From Leptodontidium sp. MPI-SDFR-AT-0119 (Eukaryota > Ascomycota > Leotiomycetes > Helotiales > Leptodontidiaceae), in NCBI GenBank assembly GCA_020726505.1, contig JAHLEZ010000006.1:3100001-3164000 (forward strand): DNA of 64,000 nucleotides, given 5' to 3'. The notes under the pieces are model-generated. The model saw only the letters and a list, made by a program, of their open reading frames with translations, ran no database searches and was not told where the DNA came from. Shown here piece after piece: positions 1-14,000 of this stretch. Made by a program: the position numbers and the translations under genes. Position 1 is the stretch's first letter. Each line of letters starts with the position of its first letter.

Positions 1-2425
1 ACTTCTTCCTATAAACTTTCTAGTGAACTTTATTAACTGTAGTTAGCTTAGGAAAGAAGCTAGGTCTAAAGTATTTATACTTAGCGCGGGAGGTAAGTAC
101 AAGTCGACTATCGAAGTCGACTCCACAAATTAAGTATTATAGTAGCTCCAAAATTCACGTAACTTAGCGTCTTTACGCTCGGCGTCGCGCTAGTAGCGTT
201 AGTAAATCTTATATACACGTAAGTCTCAGACCTTAATTAGTTTACTATAGCTTACTATTAGGGGGTAGTCTAATAACTAAATAAGCCGTCGTTTAGTAGT
301 ATTTAAGAGTACTTCGTGATACTCTAGCTATAACCTTCTAATAATTACTCCATAGTTTCCCAAGTAAGTAATTAAGAAAGAAGTGAATAACTATAGACGT
401 TTGTCGACTATTAAATTCAACGTGGTGTAATAGCTAATAGTCCAGCCAATTCGACTATTAAATCCTTTAACAAGGACAAGTGAAGGCAGTAAGTGAATCG
501 AAGGTTTTAAAAAGAAGGAAAGAGACTTTAAAAGAGAGTGATTAATGAAATAATAACTATTAGCTCTAGAATTAAGAAGTGCGGGTAGCTTATACGTAAG
601 TCTATTCTTAGAGAGAGCGATACAAGTAGTAAGTGCTAGTCCGCCAAGAAGCTTTGTAAGGTCAAAATGTCGTATATCTCGTACTATGTCTAAGAAGGAG
701 CCTTTTCTTAGGCTAAGTCTTTTACTCGTAGGGTAAGTTCCTTCACTAGTAAGTTGTCGTTGTCGTCTATAGCTTAGTTATTAAACATAAGACTGCTATC
801 GTTGGCGCTTACCTTTATCTCGTTGACACGGGAGGTATAACTACGACTAAGGGGCCGTTAGGCGAAATGCCGTGAGGTATTTGTTAGTATTTAGGCACGA
901 GGTATGTCGGCTCGTATAAAGATTTATTAACTTAGGGGCTAACTAGTCTCTCGTCTCTGGGACGAAGAAGTAGTGAAAGCTTAAAGTGACTTTCCTGTAG
1001 TCCTTAAGGAGATATTGACTTAAGACCGGGGGTAAGAATTTATACCTGTCACTAAGGGACTAAAGTGACTAACGTAAATAATATTCTCTACGATTTATCC
1101 TTAGTCCTTAGCTTAGACTACTTCTATATACTCTTCTAAAGTTCTAGCTCTCTAATACTTATAAAACAGTTACTTACGTAGGCGGGATGGGAGCTTGTCC
1201 TATAAGTCTATTTTAAGGATTAACTTGTTAGTTACGCCGCTTTAATTAATAAGAATTCTAAACTGTTAGTAAAAGTCTTAAAAGGTTTATCTTACGGCTT
1301 TTATCTTTAACGTAAAGTAGAGGTTACGCGCTATCTATTACTTATAAGGGTTAGTCAAGAATTTAACTACTTAGTTAACTAAGTCAAGCGCATTTATTAA
1401 GTTTCTGTCTTTATTAAGCGTCGGGGACAAAAAGGAGAGTTCTAGGAACGTGCGAGTTGTTCCTTCTATTTGTGCAAATAACTAGTCCTTTTAGTAGTCG
1501 TCGTCGACGAAGTATTCGTCGTACTAGCGCAGGGCGTTTTAGACTTAGACTTCCTATAAACGTGGACTATAATCGACGCCGTTCGAAAGCTTATTATTTA
1601 AGTTAAGAATCTTCTCGATTTGTGAGGCTATAGACATCTAAGACATCCCAGGAAAAGAGGGGGAACGACGACTTAGGATGCGAAGAAGTCGGTAGCTATT
1701 ATTACTATTGTCGTCTAGTAGTCTACTAGGATTAAGAGCACTTTATGCCTTACCTTTGCCTTTGTCTAGCTCGGGGGCAAGAGTTTTTTTAATTGAGGGA
1801 TAAAGGGGTGTATCCCCTTCTTAGAAAGTTATAAATCTTAGGGCGGGTCTACGTAATAAAGGCTCGTTAGTCGTAAGTCGCTATTATTAAAGAGACAACT
1901 TTAACCGCTAGTTTTCTATGCGACTCTCTGCGAGTTACTCTTCTAAAATGCGAAGTCGGCTTTCTTATAGCGTCTCTCTTATGTGTGTCCTTGTAGGCTT
2001 TATACTACTCCCTGGCGTATTAGTAGAAGTATTAACTATAAGATTGTTAGTATTAGGAGAGTCAAGTAAGGGGACGGAAGAAGAGGCAGACGATATATCG
2101 GCGTCGTCTATAGCGGGTCGCTTTATTAAGGGAGGGACGACTTTCGGCTTAGCTTGTCGAGTTAGAGGGAGAGGTCTAGCGAAGAGGGGGTTTCGACTTC
2201 GTCGTGTAAAGGCAGAAGTCGGGGAGGAGAATGAAGGTAATAGTAGCGAAGTAGATGTTGACTTCGCTATTAGTAGGGGTTTTGATACTGCTATTCGTCA
2301 AGTTACAAGGCTTAGTATAGGCCTTTCCTATATTTGAGCTTCTAGGTTGTAACTACTCACAGGAGAATTAAGGGGCGAGGGATATTTACTATCTTCTTAG
2401 ACGTAGAGAAAAGAGTTGTAGATAA
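1..2425 (-). mobile_element. Internal part of RIP-degraded LTR retrotransposon C (runs off left edge)
   Basis: No conserved open frame survives; the sequence is AT-rich with many TAG/TAA triplets. It abuts a TG...CA-bounded LTR at 2426-2672. Read on the minus strand from the LTR, the first kilobase resembles the Ser/Pro-rich start of a gypsy gag, which, with the TATA-like run in the LTR, suggests minus orientation. The 139-codon frame at 1918-2337 has no recognisable domain and is treated as chance. The other LTR must lie left of the window, so the element is incomplete here and its orientation is inferred. Confidence 0.5.
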
Positions 2426-2672
2426 TGTAACGCTTGCCTTAGAAAGACGGCAATTACGTGTAACTAACGCCTCACATATTAACACAGGACATATAACGAT
2501 ACTAAGCATCAACTTAGAATCTACAATTACAGAGGAAAGAAGGTAAAGAAAGAAGAAGTCTATATATAAGAGGTCGGTATACCTAGCACTATAGTAATCT
2601 CGGTACGTCCCGATCGGGCAATACTAAGTGGAGCCGGTGGAAATGAGGCTCTGGGCAGCGACAGTCGTCACA
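2426..2672 (-). repeat. LTR of element C, inserted into element B
   Basis: This 247-bp block begins TGTAACGC and ends GTCACA, so it is TG...CA bounded on either strand. Read on the minus strand it has a TATATATA run near its middle, as expected of an LTR promoter. Homology between elements B and A resumes exactly at 2673, so this end is the insertion junction. The flanking TATAT (2673-2677) is the candidate target duplication; its partner is outside the window. Confidence 0.6.
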
Positions 2673-4954
2673 TATATTACTATAGAGTTCAGGTCTAGCT
2701 CCTCCGTAGTAAGCGTCTCCGGGTTAATTAGCACTTTTATATTAGGCTCGGGTTCTAGCTCTAGGTCGTCACGTGGCTTAGCGTCGTGATTGAGGATTAT
2801 GGCCTCTATAGGTGCTAGGGGTATTGTCTTTACGACTTTAATATAGGCGTTTATAGGATTAACGGCGGAGAGCTAGAGGTCGCTAGCGACTCGCGGGTTA
2901 ATTTTGTCGGTCGGAATTAGTTACTAATTACAAATAGCCTGCTTACGTGCCTCTGTAGCCGTAAGGTCTTAATCCTATCGAGACAAAGTATTAACTAACG
3001 TATTAATTGTCCCGGTATAATATATAATCGTGAAATAAAAGTCCGCAAAGAACTTAGCCTATTAAGCCTACTTAATCGTAAAGTCCTTTGTAGTTATAAA
3101 GTACTCTAGGGCTTAATAATTAGTGTAAATAAAGACATTTTTTTAGGCACTTAAGAGCTTTAGGCGATATTACTTAAATAACCGGAAAATCGCTAATATC
3201 TTTTTATCGTGGATTAAGTAATTAAGTTTAAGGTTTATTATAGTCTTAGAAAAGTATCTTATAAAGTAAAAAGTGTTGTCCTCTTAAAGTTAAGATAAAA
3301 TCTTAGCGACGACTTTATTTAAAGAGTTAGTCTTTAGCCGTGTTTATTTAATAGGGTCGTAGTAATAAAGAACCGGCGCAAATTAGAGGGCTCCCTAGAA
3401 AGTTTCTTAAGCGTCCTTATAGGCGCTGTCGAATTTAAAGGGAACGTCTTTTCTAGTAAGTATTATAAGGGGCCGTATAATGCGACTATAGTCCTTAATA
3501 AACTAGTAGTAAAAGTTATAAAAGCTAAAATAACTTTATATACTTTATATATTATTAGTATATTATTAGTCCTTAATTATATTAATCTTCTTTAAGTCTA
3601 CTTCTACGTCATCGACTCTAATAATAAATCCTAAGAACTTTATCTTTTATACGTTAAACTTAGACTTTTTAATGTTAGTTTAAAGTCTATATATTTATAA
3701 TATTACTATAACTCTCTTAACGTGGACCTTATACTCCTCGTAAGTAAATAAATATATTAGGATATCGTTTATATAAGCCGCGCAAAAGTCGTCGAGGTAC
3801 TTTATAAAGATATTATTAATAAAATACTAGAAAGTCGCTGGACTATTAGTAAGGCTAAAGGGAAGGACCTTATACTTATACGTGTCGTATTAGGTATAAA
3901 AGGTCGTATAGTCTTCGCTCTTAGGGGATATATAAATGCAGTAAAAAGCTTATTAAATATTAAACTTTATAAAGACCTTCGCCTTATAAATACGTGTTAT
4001 TATCTCATTAATTAAAGAGATTAAGTACGGGTCCTTTTTTAATAAGGTATTTAGCTTCCGGTAGTTGACGTATAACTAAAGACTGCTATCGGCTTTTTTA
4101 GCGAAGAGAATAAGGGCCGTATATAATACGCCTAAGGGCTTAATAAAGCCTTTATATAAGTTATTAATAATATACCGCTTAGTCTCTGATAACTATCCTT
4201 TAGTTATACGCTAGAGAGGTTTAAAGGACAAGTCGTTCTCTTTAGTAAGCTTAATCTAGTAGTTTACGCCTTAGCGATACGCTAGTAGCTCGTTAGAGGC
4301 TCGCCGGGAAAAGAAAAGAGTATACTCTTAATACTTTATAAGAAGCTTCTTACTTATTAGTTTATTGTCTTGTGTGTATTTAGCCTCTAGGGCTTCCTTT
4401 AAGGATAAGTCTTTATTTATTAACGCGAGTTTAATACTTAACTAGTCTAAGGCCTCTCGTTAGCGATAAGTTAGCTCTTAGTTGATCTTATATATTAACG
4501 TCACGAAGGTTTTTACCTTATTCCCTTTAGATTTCTTAGGTCGGAGGTACATCGTAGACATCGCCGCTATTAATATAAGGAAGATTTCTGTAGTAAGCGC
4601 CTTTAGCTAATAATTCGCCGAAAGGGCTCCACGGACTCTCTTATCTTTGGGTAGTAATTCCGGATCACGGAATACTAAAGGGTTTAATTAATCCTCTATA
4701 ACACGTAAGTGCTTTTTAACTTTTCTAATAAAGCTCGAGGGTCGAGTCGGCGAGACGCCGGCAGTAAGTCGTATAAAAACCTTTATCTTAAAAGAATTAT
4801 CGAGTGCCGCTAGCTTAGCTTGCCTCTGACGGTAGTTATCTGTATCTATAAGGGCATCCCTTCGTTTTATATTAAGCTAGTAAGTCTTGACGATTAACTT
4901 GTCGGAACGGTTAATGTCGACGAAGACTCGCTAGTCAAAGTACAGCTAAACGGG

Positions 4955-5247
4955 TGTGAAAATAGGTGAGCCAATCAGAAGAGAGGAAGCGCAGTAGGTG
5001 AACACGTGATTAGAGACAAAGTAAATTACTTGCTTGCTTGAGAGAAGAGCTATAAGGGCTCTTCGGTAGTTATATATATAATAATAGCTTCTTTAGAAGC
5101 TTCGACGACTACGTAATCGATTACGTGGCTCTTACGGACTACGTAATCGAATACGAGAGTAATTTCCGGGCCGCGTAAGCAGTGGAGATTACTTCGGCTG
5201 TTCTCCAGCGTAGAATCGGCACGAGTTACTGAAGTCAAAATCTAACA
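4955..5247 (+). repeat. Solo LTR nested in element B, with 5-bp target duplication
   Basis: This 293-bp segment is absent from the matching position in element A. It starts TGTGAAAATAGG, ends ATCTAACA and is flanked by ACGGG on both sides (4950-4954 and 5248-5252), a perfect 5-bp duplication. It is less TA-skewed than its host and contains a TATAAGGGCTC box near 5050. The + orientation is inferred from that box. It belongs to a different LTR family from A and B. An LTR without internal sequence implies LTR-LTR recombination after insertion. Confidence 0.85.
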
Positions 5248-7543
5248 ACGGGTATATCTAATAGCCATTCTAGCCGATTGTGGTTCTTCGTATACGACTG
5301 CTTTAAGTCGTAATACTTAAGGAACTTCCGACTAATTAAGACGTCGGTGTTTCTTAAGTTAGTTATTAAAAAGGGGAAGTTAATCCGCCGGCGGTTAATT
5401 GTTAAAGTAAGTAAGACGGCTGTGTCAATTAACTTACCTTTTCTGCTATTGTAGCTAGTTAAGATAATTAGTTAAGGGAGGGATATAAAGGAAATATTAA
5501 ATTACTTAACGAGTTAATATATAAAAGATGTTTTAATAATACTAAAAATATTAATTCTGTTATTAATATATATAAGTGTCTTAATAAAGAATCTATTCTT
5601 TCTTAGTTTAATATTAATTAAGAATTGTCGCCTTTTAATAAGAGCGCGGAAATTAAATATTAAGTCCTTTTATAAGTTATAACTTATACTAAGGTGTGAG
5701 TCTTTGCCACGGCCTAAGAGTTTTTTAATAACTCGTTAGTCTCTAGATTCTCGCCGACGACTAACTCGGAAATTAACTTATTAAGAGCCTAGTCTTTACG
5801 GCGCTTAAGATAGTCGCTAGCTTAATAGCCGGTCTTACTATAGTAAAGACAAGTGTTAAAAGAGACGTCCTTAGGTGCTAGAAGAGGTACAAGGGACTTA
5901 GGTCGGCGCAAGACAGGCGAAAGAAAAGGTGTACGCTAATAGACGTCTAACGACCGTCTTAGAGTCGGGGTCGGGGGTCTTCTTACCGTAGTAGCCGGCA
6001 CAGGGGAAGTCGCGCGCTAGCCTTTCTTCTTTAAGATACCGCGCGAGTCGTTAGTATTAAAGGCTACGCTAGAACTAAGCTTTGCGGGTCGAGACAGCTT
6101 CTTTTAAAGTAATATTACGGTTCTCCCGGTCCGTAATAGCTAGGAACTCGTCGAGAGTAATATAGTCCCCGTTTATCTTATACTTCTTAATATAGATTAT
6201 ATATTTAAGAGTCGGGGATACCTTTTCATACACGTCCTCGAACCAGTAAGTGCGAGCGATCTTGCCCGTAATAGCGTATAACGTGAATTTAACCCGGAAA
6301 TCGTTATACGTTATATTTCTTATAGTAAGTTAGTTATAGAGTCTCTTAGTAGCTTAAACCCGGTTATAGTCGAAGAATCGCTAGTTTAGCGCCTTTAATA
6401 TGTCAGCTATTGTGTTAAAGGTTCCGGCATAATTAGGATTTATATGTTAAAAGATAATAGTCTTAACTTCACTAGTAGTATACTAGAAGTAAGCCTTAAC
6501 TTAAGACATCTTACTCTTAAAGTTACTAAAGTACTCTTTTAAGAATAACTTTATCTTTATTTTTTAAGTATTATATTTAATATCTCCCTTATAATCGCTA
6601 AAAGGAAGTCGGGGGTACTTAACTTTAAAAGGCTCTATTACTAGAATTAATATGTCTAGCTTCGGCAAGTAATAGTCGGCGGTTAGTTAAAGGTCAGCTA
6701 TCCCCTTAGGTGCCACCAGGAACGCCCTCTTGAAGGCCCTGTAAGACTCCCTGTACTAAGCCCCTAAGAAGCGAGAAATAGTGTGTTGTTTAGGCTAGAA
6801 CACGCTATTTGATCACTGATGGTCCCGCTATACTATTTTGGGCGTAGCGGCACGTGCTTATAGGGAGGGCGCTTATGGCACTCAAGGGGATAAGAGCACG
6901 AGTTAATTAGTTAAAAGAAGGGGAGGGAGTGCGAGTTTCTTAACAGGGGTTATTAATAATATATTAAGTAAGGGCCTAAGTGACAGCGGCGGCGACAGTA
7001 GAGCTGACGGAGTCCTTAATCAGTTGACTTACTCTAGCTTATTAAGCGGGGGTAAGGCCTTATATATTAGTAGGCTCTAGCGATGCGTTAAAGAAACGCT
7101 AGGGTTTGTCTTTTAGTTCTAAGTCGAACCCGTCAAAGCTCTCTAGTTCCTCTAATAAAGTCTCTACTAAAGGGATAAGGGTGTTATTAATAAAGCCTAG
7201 CCGTACAGGGGCACTTCTTTCTCTGGAGCTTCGCCGACGAGGGGGAGAAGTCGGTAGAAGTAATAGGGTAAAGTTAAGGGGTGTTTGAGGTTATTAATTA
7301 ATTTATTAATTAAATATACGTTCGAAATAAGGGCGCGCGTTAAGCTATAGTAAGGTAAGTTAACTACGAGAGAATATTTAGCTTTCTCTAAGATAGTCTA
7401 TTACGAGGGTAAAGAGGTGCCTATTTATTAAATAAGCTAAGGTATTAAGGCTCGTTATTAACTTATTATAAGGGCAAGTCGATAAAGCGTAAGACTAAGT
7501 GAGATATAACACTTTATAATAAAGGGGTATTAGTCTTTTCTTA

Positions 7544-7845
7544 TATTACGGCTAGCTAAAGGTTAATACTACGAGTTAACTCTAACTTTGTATTAGGGAC
7601 TAAGGCTACGCTCAGAATCGAAAAGAAAAGACAAGGAGGAAAAGAGAGTTTTCTATAAGGGAGGGCTCGAGTATATATATATAAAGAACCCTCTTAATAG
7701 GGCTTAACGTAGTCGAGTACTATTCACGTCAATATATCGCAGGCTCGCCACTTAGTCTTCCCTATTAGGCCTAGCGCCGTCGCATAGCCAGCGATGCTAC
7801 GAGCCCGTGTCGGTTAGAATACGAGGCGCATCGTAGGTCGTAACA
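7544..7845 (-). repeat. 5' LTR of element B
   Basis: This is the reverse complement of the 302-bp LTRs of element A and has the same length. The outer end (7845) reads TGTTACGACCTACGATGCGC on the minus strand. The inner end (7544) is changed from TGTTACGG to TATTACGG, a RIP-type transition. It is one of three copies of this LTR family in the window. Confidence 0.85.
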
Positions 7846-10656
7846 AGTAAAGGGAATTACGCATTTTATAAAGTACGCGATTAACTCGTAATACTTAGCT
7901 AAGCTATTAGAAGCCAAGTAGAAATTAGTAGTATATTATTTTACTGTCTATATTTCTTAAGGCATTAATAAAGGCATTAATTACGTTAAAGTACTTGACT
8001 TTTAAATTAAAATAAGCTACAAGTACTATAGTGATTCTAAAAGATTTTATAGAGAGTATATTAGCGTATATTAATATAATTATTACCTTACTTTAGAGAT
8101 TACCCTGAACTATTATTCGTAAGCGACATCTTAAGATATATCCGTCTTTATTTAGCTTATATTTAAAGACTTATATAAGCGGGACGAGTATATTTATAAT
8201 ACTCGAATCGTACTTTTGTAAGTGTTAATATTTATATTTATTTATATTCCCTATTTCTAACTTATAGTCTTTTAGAAACCACCTTCTTATTAAGTAGTTC
8301 TTAAGATCGCTCTACTTCTTTAGTTTTAATAAAAGATCTTAGACCTTAATTTTAAGAAGTAAGAGCTTCTCTTTTAATAGTAAGCGATTTACTTGTATCG
8401 TTATTACGATTACTAAATATATTATCTTAGTTAATTCCTTAAAATCGTCTTATTCTTCTTAAGACATATATTAATTAAGTATAAGCTTATAAAGAAGCTA
8501 GTTAATTTCGGATTAAAGATTACTATATTTAATTAAGGTGTATTCGTTAGAGTTTATATTCTTAAGGTTTATATTACCCTCGAGATTAAGGTTGCCCTTT
8601 TAAAAGCGCGTTTCTTTAAGAATAATAATAAGCGTTATAAATACTTTATTACTTTTATTACCTTTACGTAATCTCCCTCTTTTTCTCGTGCTCTTTACTT
8701 GTTTTTCTCGAGCACTTAAGGCTTTATATTAAGCCGTAGCGGCCTTAACCTTTATTTAAGAGCGTGTTATTACTCTCGTCTGTCCTTGTACGTTTAATTA
8801 AGCTTTTAACGCTTTAATCCGAGAGCGTGTCACTACTTTTAATAACAAATCCGAGGTTTTAAGAGCTTATGCTTAAAGAGATAATTACTTTAGACTTTTA
8901 TTTATAACTTTTTAAGTTACTTAATTAGAGTTTTTAATTAGTTCCTTTAATACTTTTTTTAATATGATTTTACTCGCGAGTAATCTGCTTCTAAAGTAAA
9001 TAATAGTATTTGAATCTCGATTCTAGAAGCTCGAGACAGACCTTTAGCTTAGTCTTATAATACGTTCGACGCCCGATTTATAAGTTATATATTCTTACTT
9101 AGACGCGATCCCTCTAAGTCTTATTCTATACTTAGTATAAGCCTTAAGTCGTACGCACTTAACCTTTACTCCCTGCCCTCTATTAGTATTTCAACCGGCG
9201 TATTGTCTAGTGTAAGAGTGGCTTTAAGAGTTAGAAGTCCCGTTATAATACTTAGTTCTCTAGTATCCTTTACCCTTAAGTTTTGACTCTTTAAAGAAGT
9301 AATTAATCCTTTAATAGGCTTAGAAAGTGATATTAAAGCGCTTTTAATTATAACTATTATTTCCTTAATAGTCTTATTACTTGTAATATTCTTTAGGATT
9401 CTAGTCTAGTTTATAATTAATTTATCTTCTTTAATAAGATTGTAAATCGACTAAGCCTCCTTAATTATAATTATTACTTCTTTTTAATTTAATATATAAA
9501 ACACGTCTTTATTAAAGCGTACGTTACGCGTGACGATAATTCGGTCGAGACGTAACACTTAGATTTAGTAAATATTAAAAGTATAAAAACTTATTAAGTA
9601 TTTAATATACGCACGTGTATTTACTTTAAACGCTCTTTTTTCTTGCCCTTTCGCTCGTTTTACTATTAATAAATATACTTTATACTTAAAGACGTAAATC
9701 TTATTTTAATTTAGTCTAAGATTTATAATAAGCTTTATAACGAGCGCCGGATTATACTATTAAAAGTAATTACGAAACCACTAATTTAGTGTTTTTAATA
9801 GTGACTACTAATTATTTACGTGCCTAAGGCTCTTATTATATAAGTAAATCCCTCTTAGTGTGTATTTAATAATTAATTCCGCGGGGAGATTTATTAAGAG
9901 CCTTATTTTAATTCCCTTATTAATTACTTCTTAGCTAGCCCTTTTGGCGCCGTTATTTAATTTATAAGTTAAGGTAAGTAAAAGCTCGAGTTTAATTCCG
10001 AGCTTCTTAGCCTAATTCTTATATCTCGTAAATCCGCGGATAATAATAATTGCCTTTTCTTAATTATGTTTTAGTCTATATATCGAAAGTCCGAACTGCC
10101 TACGAACTTAGCGTTTAAAGCTCTTAATATATTCGAAAACTATATTATACTCCTTATTTTAGAAAGTATAACTCACGAGTAGTTTATTATACTTATCTTT
10201 AAGTAAAAGAAGCCAAGAGTTATTTTTAAATTTAATTAAATAATTAAAGAGATCTTAAGTGACTTTCTAAAATAGTTTAAGTAATCGTCTCTCGATTAGG
10301 CGTTTAGAGATTACTTAAGATACGTGAGTTAAAGTATAATACTTATACTTAATTCTCCTTACTACTTTAGTAATCTTAATATTCTTGGCTAAACTTGTCA
10401 GCTTTCTTAAGGCATTTAGCCTTAAGTGTCTAGAGCGTAAATGTTAATATATTTCTATATTTGTTCTTAGCTTCTTATACTCTTATAATAGTCTATAGAG
10501 TTTACTAATACTTTATTTAAGTATTAAAAACATTACAGTACTTATAGTATTAAAAGGGATCTCACGGGAGTTTAATAAATAATTAAAAAGCCCGTTAAAT
10601 TCAAAGAATATAAAGTTTTACTTACGAACTAACTATTATACAATTAAGTAGTCCCC
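7846..10656 (-). mobile_element. RIP-degraded Ty1/copia-like relict
   Basis: This is very AT-rich sequence with stops in all frames. Read on the minus strand near 9490-9560, one translation gives RIIVTRNVRFNKDVFY, which resembles the copia motif between integrase and reverse transcriptase (consensus like I-x-T-R-D-V-x-F-D-E). A Lys/Arg-rich stretch just upstream fits the end of a copia integrase. LTRs were not found. The boundaries are simply those of the neighbouring elements, and other repeats may be mixed in. Confidence 0.5.
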
Positions 10657-10705
10657 TATCCGATCAGCTGCTGTCAGGGTTAACTTTTCGCTTCGGGCTA
10701 TGGCC

Positions 10706-11007
10706 TGTTACGACCTACGATGCGCCTCGTATTCTAACCGACACGGGCTCGTAGTATCGCTGGTTATGCGACGGCGCTAAGCCCAATAGGGAAGACTAAG
10801 AGGCGAGCCTGCGACATATTAACGTGAATGGCACTCGACTACGCTAGGCCCTATTAGGAGGGTCCTTTATATATATATACTCGAGCCCTCCCTTATAGAG
10901 AGCTCTCTTTTCCTCTTTGTCTTTTCTTCTCGATTCTGAGCGTAACTTTAGGCCTAAATATAAAGCTAAAGTCAACTCGCCGTATTAACCTCTTATTAGC
11001 CGTAACA
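10706..11007 (+). repeat. 5' LTR of element A
   Basis: The 302-bp LTR starts TGTTACGACC and ends AGCCGTAACA. It contains a TATATATATA run near 10868 and is preceded by TGGCC. The sequence just after it (11008 on) aligns with that following the B LTR, confirming the boundary. Confidence 0.93.
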
Positions 11008-14000
11008 TAAGAAAAGACTAACACCCCTTCGCTATAAAGCGTTATATCTTACTTAGTCTTGCGCCTTATTGACCTGCCCTTATAGTAAGTTAATAACGAG
11101 CCTTAATACTTTAGCCTATTCGATAGATAAGTACTTCTCTGCCTTAGTAACAGACTGTCTTAGAAAAAGCTAGATATTCTCTCGCGATTAACTTACCTTG
11201 CCGTAACTTAACACGCGCCCCTGTTTCGAACGTATGTTTGATTAATAAATCGATTGACAACCTTAAACACCCCTTAATCTTACTTTATTACTTCTACTAA
11301 CTTCTCCCCCTTGTCGGCGAAGCTCTAGAGAAAGAAGTGCCCTTATACGGCTAGGCTTTACTAATAACACCCTTATCCCTTCGGTCGAGACTCTTTTAGA
11401 GGAACTAGACAGCTTTAAAGGATTCGATTCGAACCTAGAGGATAAACCCTAGAACTTCTTCGACACATCGCTAGAGCCTACTAATATAGAGGGCCTTACC
11501 CCCACTTAATAAGCTAGGGTAAATTAGCTGATTAGGGACTTCGTTAGCTCTGCAGTCGCCGCCGCTGTTATATAAGCCCTCACTTAATATATTATTAATA
11601 ACCCCCGCTAGGAGACTCGCACTCCTTCCCCTCCTTACGATTAATTAACACGTACTCTTACGGCGGACCTTTAGCTAACCGCCGATTATTACCTTCTTAA
11701 GCTGAACCCTATTACCCCTGTCGTCGAGCTTAATAAGGTCAAGTACCCCTGTACCCCCTTTAGCGACTATAAGGGCGAAATTAAATACGACGCCTAAAAG
11801 ATAAATATAAAGCTTTTTATTTAAAAGTACTTAAGTAACTTCCTTACTAACGAATTATAAGTTTATATTTACTTTGAGTATATAAAGGGAAAGGCTAAGA
11901 CTATTATCCTTTAATAAATAAATCTTAACTTCGCTAGAGACTTTAATAGAGCCGCCGATGTTTTAAAGGCCTTAAACTAGCGTTTCTTTAATTATAACTA
12001 AGTATAAGTAGTTAAACTTAAGTATAATTAACTATAGATAAGTAATATAATATATAACGAGTTCCGTATAAAGTTTATAATATATACAGCTACTAGAAAA
12101 ATCTTACTTACTCGCTAGTTCGACGACGTTTACGAGAAAGTCTTAAATAAGCTTAAGTACGATATCTGAATTAAGAAGTATAAATTCGCTAGAGATTATA
12201 CGGCCCTTAACGAGTTCTTAATTGTCTTAGATCGCGAGTTATAAAATATTATTATTAGACGAGCTAATAGACGAACTACTACCGCTGCCCGCGAGGGCCC
12301 TTGAGTCTCCTTTAATAACACTAACGACTTACGCGGTATCTTAAAGAAGGAAAGCTAGCGTGTGACCTCCTTTACGCCGGCTACTACGGCATAGAGACCC
12401 CCGACCCTAACTTTAAGACAGTCGTTAAATACCCGCTAACGTACGCCCTCTCCTTCACTTATCCTGCGTCGACCTAAGTCCCCTGTACCTCCTCTTATAC
12501 TTAGGGACGTCTCTTCTAACACCTGTCTCTACTGTAGTAAGACCGGCTATTGGGCTAGCGACTGTCTTAAGCGCCGTAGAGACTAGGCTCTCGATAAGTT
12601 AATTTCCTAGTTAGTCGTCGGCGAGGACTTAAAGACCGACGAACTCTTAAAAAACTCTTAAGCCGTAGCAAAGACTTACACCTTAGTATAAACTATAACT
12701 TATAAAAGGACTTAGTATTTAATTTCCGTACTTTTATTAGAGGACGATAATTCTTAATTAATATTAAATTAAAAAGGAATAGATTCTTTATTAAGACACT
12801 TGTATATATTAATAGCGGAGTTAATATTTTTAGTGCTATTAAAACCTCTTTTATATACTAACTCGTCAAGTAATTTAATATTTCTTTTATATCTCTTCTG
12901 TAGTTAATCGTCTTAATTAGTTATAATAGTAAGAAAGGAAAGCTAATTAATATAGCCGTCTTACTTACTCTAACGATCGACCGCTAGCGAATTAACTTCC
13001 CCTTTTTAGTGACTGACTTAGGAAACACTGACGTCTTAATTAGTCGGAAGTTCCTTGAGTATTACGACTTAAAGTAGTCGTATATAAAGAACCGCAATTG
13101 ACTAGAATAGCTATTAGATATACTTGTCTAGCCGTACTTTAACTAGCGAGTCTTTATTAATATTAACTGTTCTAATAAGCCAATTGTCAAGTCTCACTAG
13201 CTCGATGCGGAACGAAGGGATGCTCTTATAGACACAGATGACTATTACTAGAAGTAAGTTAGACTAGTAGCACTCGACGATTCCCTTAAGTTAAAGATTT
13301 TTATACGACTTATTATTAACGTCTCGCCGACTCGACCCTCGAGCTTTATTAGAGAGGTCAAAGAGTACTTGCGTGTTATAAAGGATAAATTAAACCCCTT
13401 GACATCCCGTGATCCGGGATTACTACTTAAAGGCAAGAGAGCCTATAGAGCCTCCCCGGCAAATCACTAACTAAAGGCGCTCACTATAGAGATTTTCCTT
13501 ATATTAGTAGTGACAATATCTACGACGTACCTTTGACTTAGGAGAGTTAGGAAGAACAAGGTAGAAACCTTCGTGGCATTAGTGTATAAGATCGACTAAG
13601 AGCTGACTCGTCGCTGGCGAGAAGCCCTAGACTAGTTAAGTGTCGAGTTTATATTAATAAATGGAGACTTGACCTTAGAGGAGGCCCTAGAGGCTAAGTA
13701 CGCGTAAGATAACGAGTTAATAAGTAAGAAGCTCCCGGTAGAGTATTAAGAGTATATTCCTCTTTTCTCCCGGCGAGCCTCTAACGAGTTACTAGTATAT
13801 CGCTAGGGCGTAAATTATTAAATTAAGCTTACTAAGGAGAACGACTTGTCTTTTAAACCTCTCTAGCGTATGACTAAAGAATAGCTGTCGGAGACTAAGC
13901 GGTATATTATTAACAACTTATATAAAGGTTTTATTAAGCCCTCTGGCGCACTATATACGGCCCTTATTCTCTTTGTTAAGAAAGCCGATAATAGTCTCCG

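Larger units (their letters stand above)
2673..7845 (-). mobile_element. RIP-degraded Ty3/gypsy chromovirus copy B, 3' part cut away
   Basis: The reverse complement is collinear with element A (10706-17300): LTR, gag leader, zinc knuckle (about 5811-5855, matching A at 12524-12565), protease, reverse transcriptase (about 3500-4200) and the region after RNase H. Similarity stops at 2673, where element C begins, so the integrase and chromodomain end is missing from this piece. A solo LTR (4955-5247) interrupts it between protease and reverse transcriptase. Every frame has many stops. The outer 5' flank is AGTAA at 7846-7850; its duplicate would lie left of the window. Confidence 0.8.

Noticed and set aside
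1918..2337. 139-codon open frame in the RIP desert
   Set aside because: No domain, biased composition, and it lies inside degraded retroelement C; probably chance.
5050..5238. 62-codon minus-strand frame
   Set aside because: Lies wholly inside the solo LTR.
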